Shown here piece by piece: positions 63,999-64,000 of a stretch of 64,000 bases of DNA (the first letter of the stretch is position 1; each line of letters begins with the position of its first letter). The DNA comes from Rhizobium glycinendophyticum. GTDB taxonomy: Bacteria; Pseudomonadota; Alphaproteobacteria; Rhizobiales; Rhizobiaceae. The stretch spans positions 620,001-684,000 of the forward strand of contig NZ_VFYP01000001.1 in the NCBI RefSeq assembly GCF_006443685.1, read 5' to 3'. Under the pieces are notes generated by a model. That model was not told where the DNA came from, did not search any database, and worked only from the letters and a program-made list of their open reading frames with translations. The position numbers and the translations under genes are program-made.

Positions 63999-64000
63999 CT

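Overview
The window looks like core chromosome of a member of the Rhizobiaceae (the Sinorhizobium/Agrobacterium/Rhizobium group). The grounds are high G+C coding sequence, an agl alpha-glucoside operon, the zwf-pgl-edd order, a RirA iron regulator, a CbrA/PdhS1-type kinase beside a phasin gene, and a tRNA-His that lacks the usual G-1 (an alphaproteobacterial trait). I see no insertion sequence, prophage, CRISPR array, rRNA operon or replication origin. All gaps between genes are under 300 bases.

Layout. 1-6414: alpha-glucoside uptake and hydrolysis operon aglE(partial)-F-G-A-K, closed by a terminator. 6559-9302: a small PilZ-like protein, an SDR-fold protein lacking its catalytic Tyr/Lys, and a membrane-anchored Tlde1/DUF2778 (L,D-transpeptidase-like) protein. 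9417-11195: a soluble PAS-PAS chemoreceptor. 11403-15580: Entner-Doudoroff/hexose oxidation genes zwf-pgl-edd. 15726-18459: a gamma-glutamylputrescine synthetase/oxidase-type pair. 18582-24145: a BaiN-like flavoprotein, a large transmembrane chemoreceptor, two small candidate genes and a LysR regulator. 24192-24268: tRNA-His. 24372-28929: phasin with a promoter carrying tandem operator-like boxes, then the large PAS histidine kinase.

29063-36130: LysE exporter, an unaccompanied iron-type ABC permease, acetoacetyl-CoA synthetase, an AsmA-family protein and a small membrane protein. 36161-40257: putrescine transporter potFGHI. 40406-43767: an XRE/ScfR-type regulator divergent from isocitrate lyase. 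43876-44979: ilvE. 45153-47863: two divergent HupE/UreJ metal-permease paralogues, one heading a translationally coupled operon with an unknown membrane protein and a DUF1007 protein. 47907-50389: LysR divergent from mmsA. 50600-52718: YjgN-like membrane protein overlapping an M48 protease. 52816-54514: iron-binding FbpA-type protein divergent from rirA, with an IRO-like site between. 54745-56967: GMC oxidoreductase and gluconokinase. 57006-61205: a second puuA/puuB-type pair and a DadA-like dehydrogenase. 61374-63998: a YbaN protein, galE and glf.

Themes. Alpha-glucosides, gluconate and glucose-6-phosphate feed the Entner-Doudoroff route. Polyamines are imported by PotFGHI and probably degraded by two PuuA/PuuB-like pairs. 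C2/C4 and storage carbon are handled by phasin, acetoacetyl-CoA synthetase and isocitrate lyase, whose upstream regions share a TGCAGTGC core. Iron supply is tied to RirA. The least-explained parts are the HupE/UreJ-DUF1007 locus, the shared TGCAGTGC motif, the degenerate SDR and the Tlde1-domain protein.
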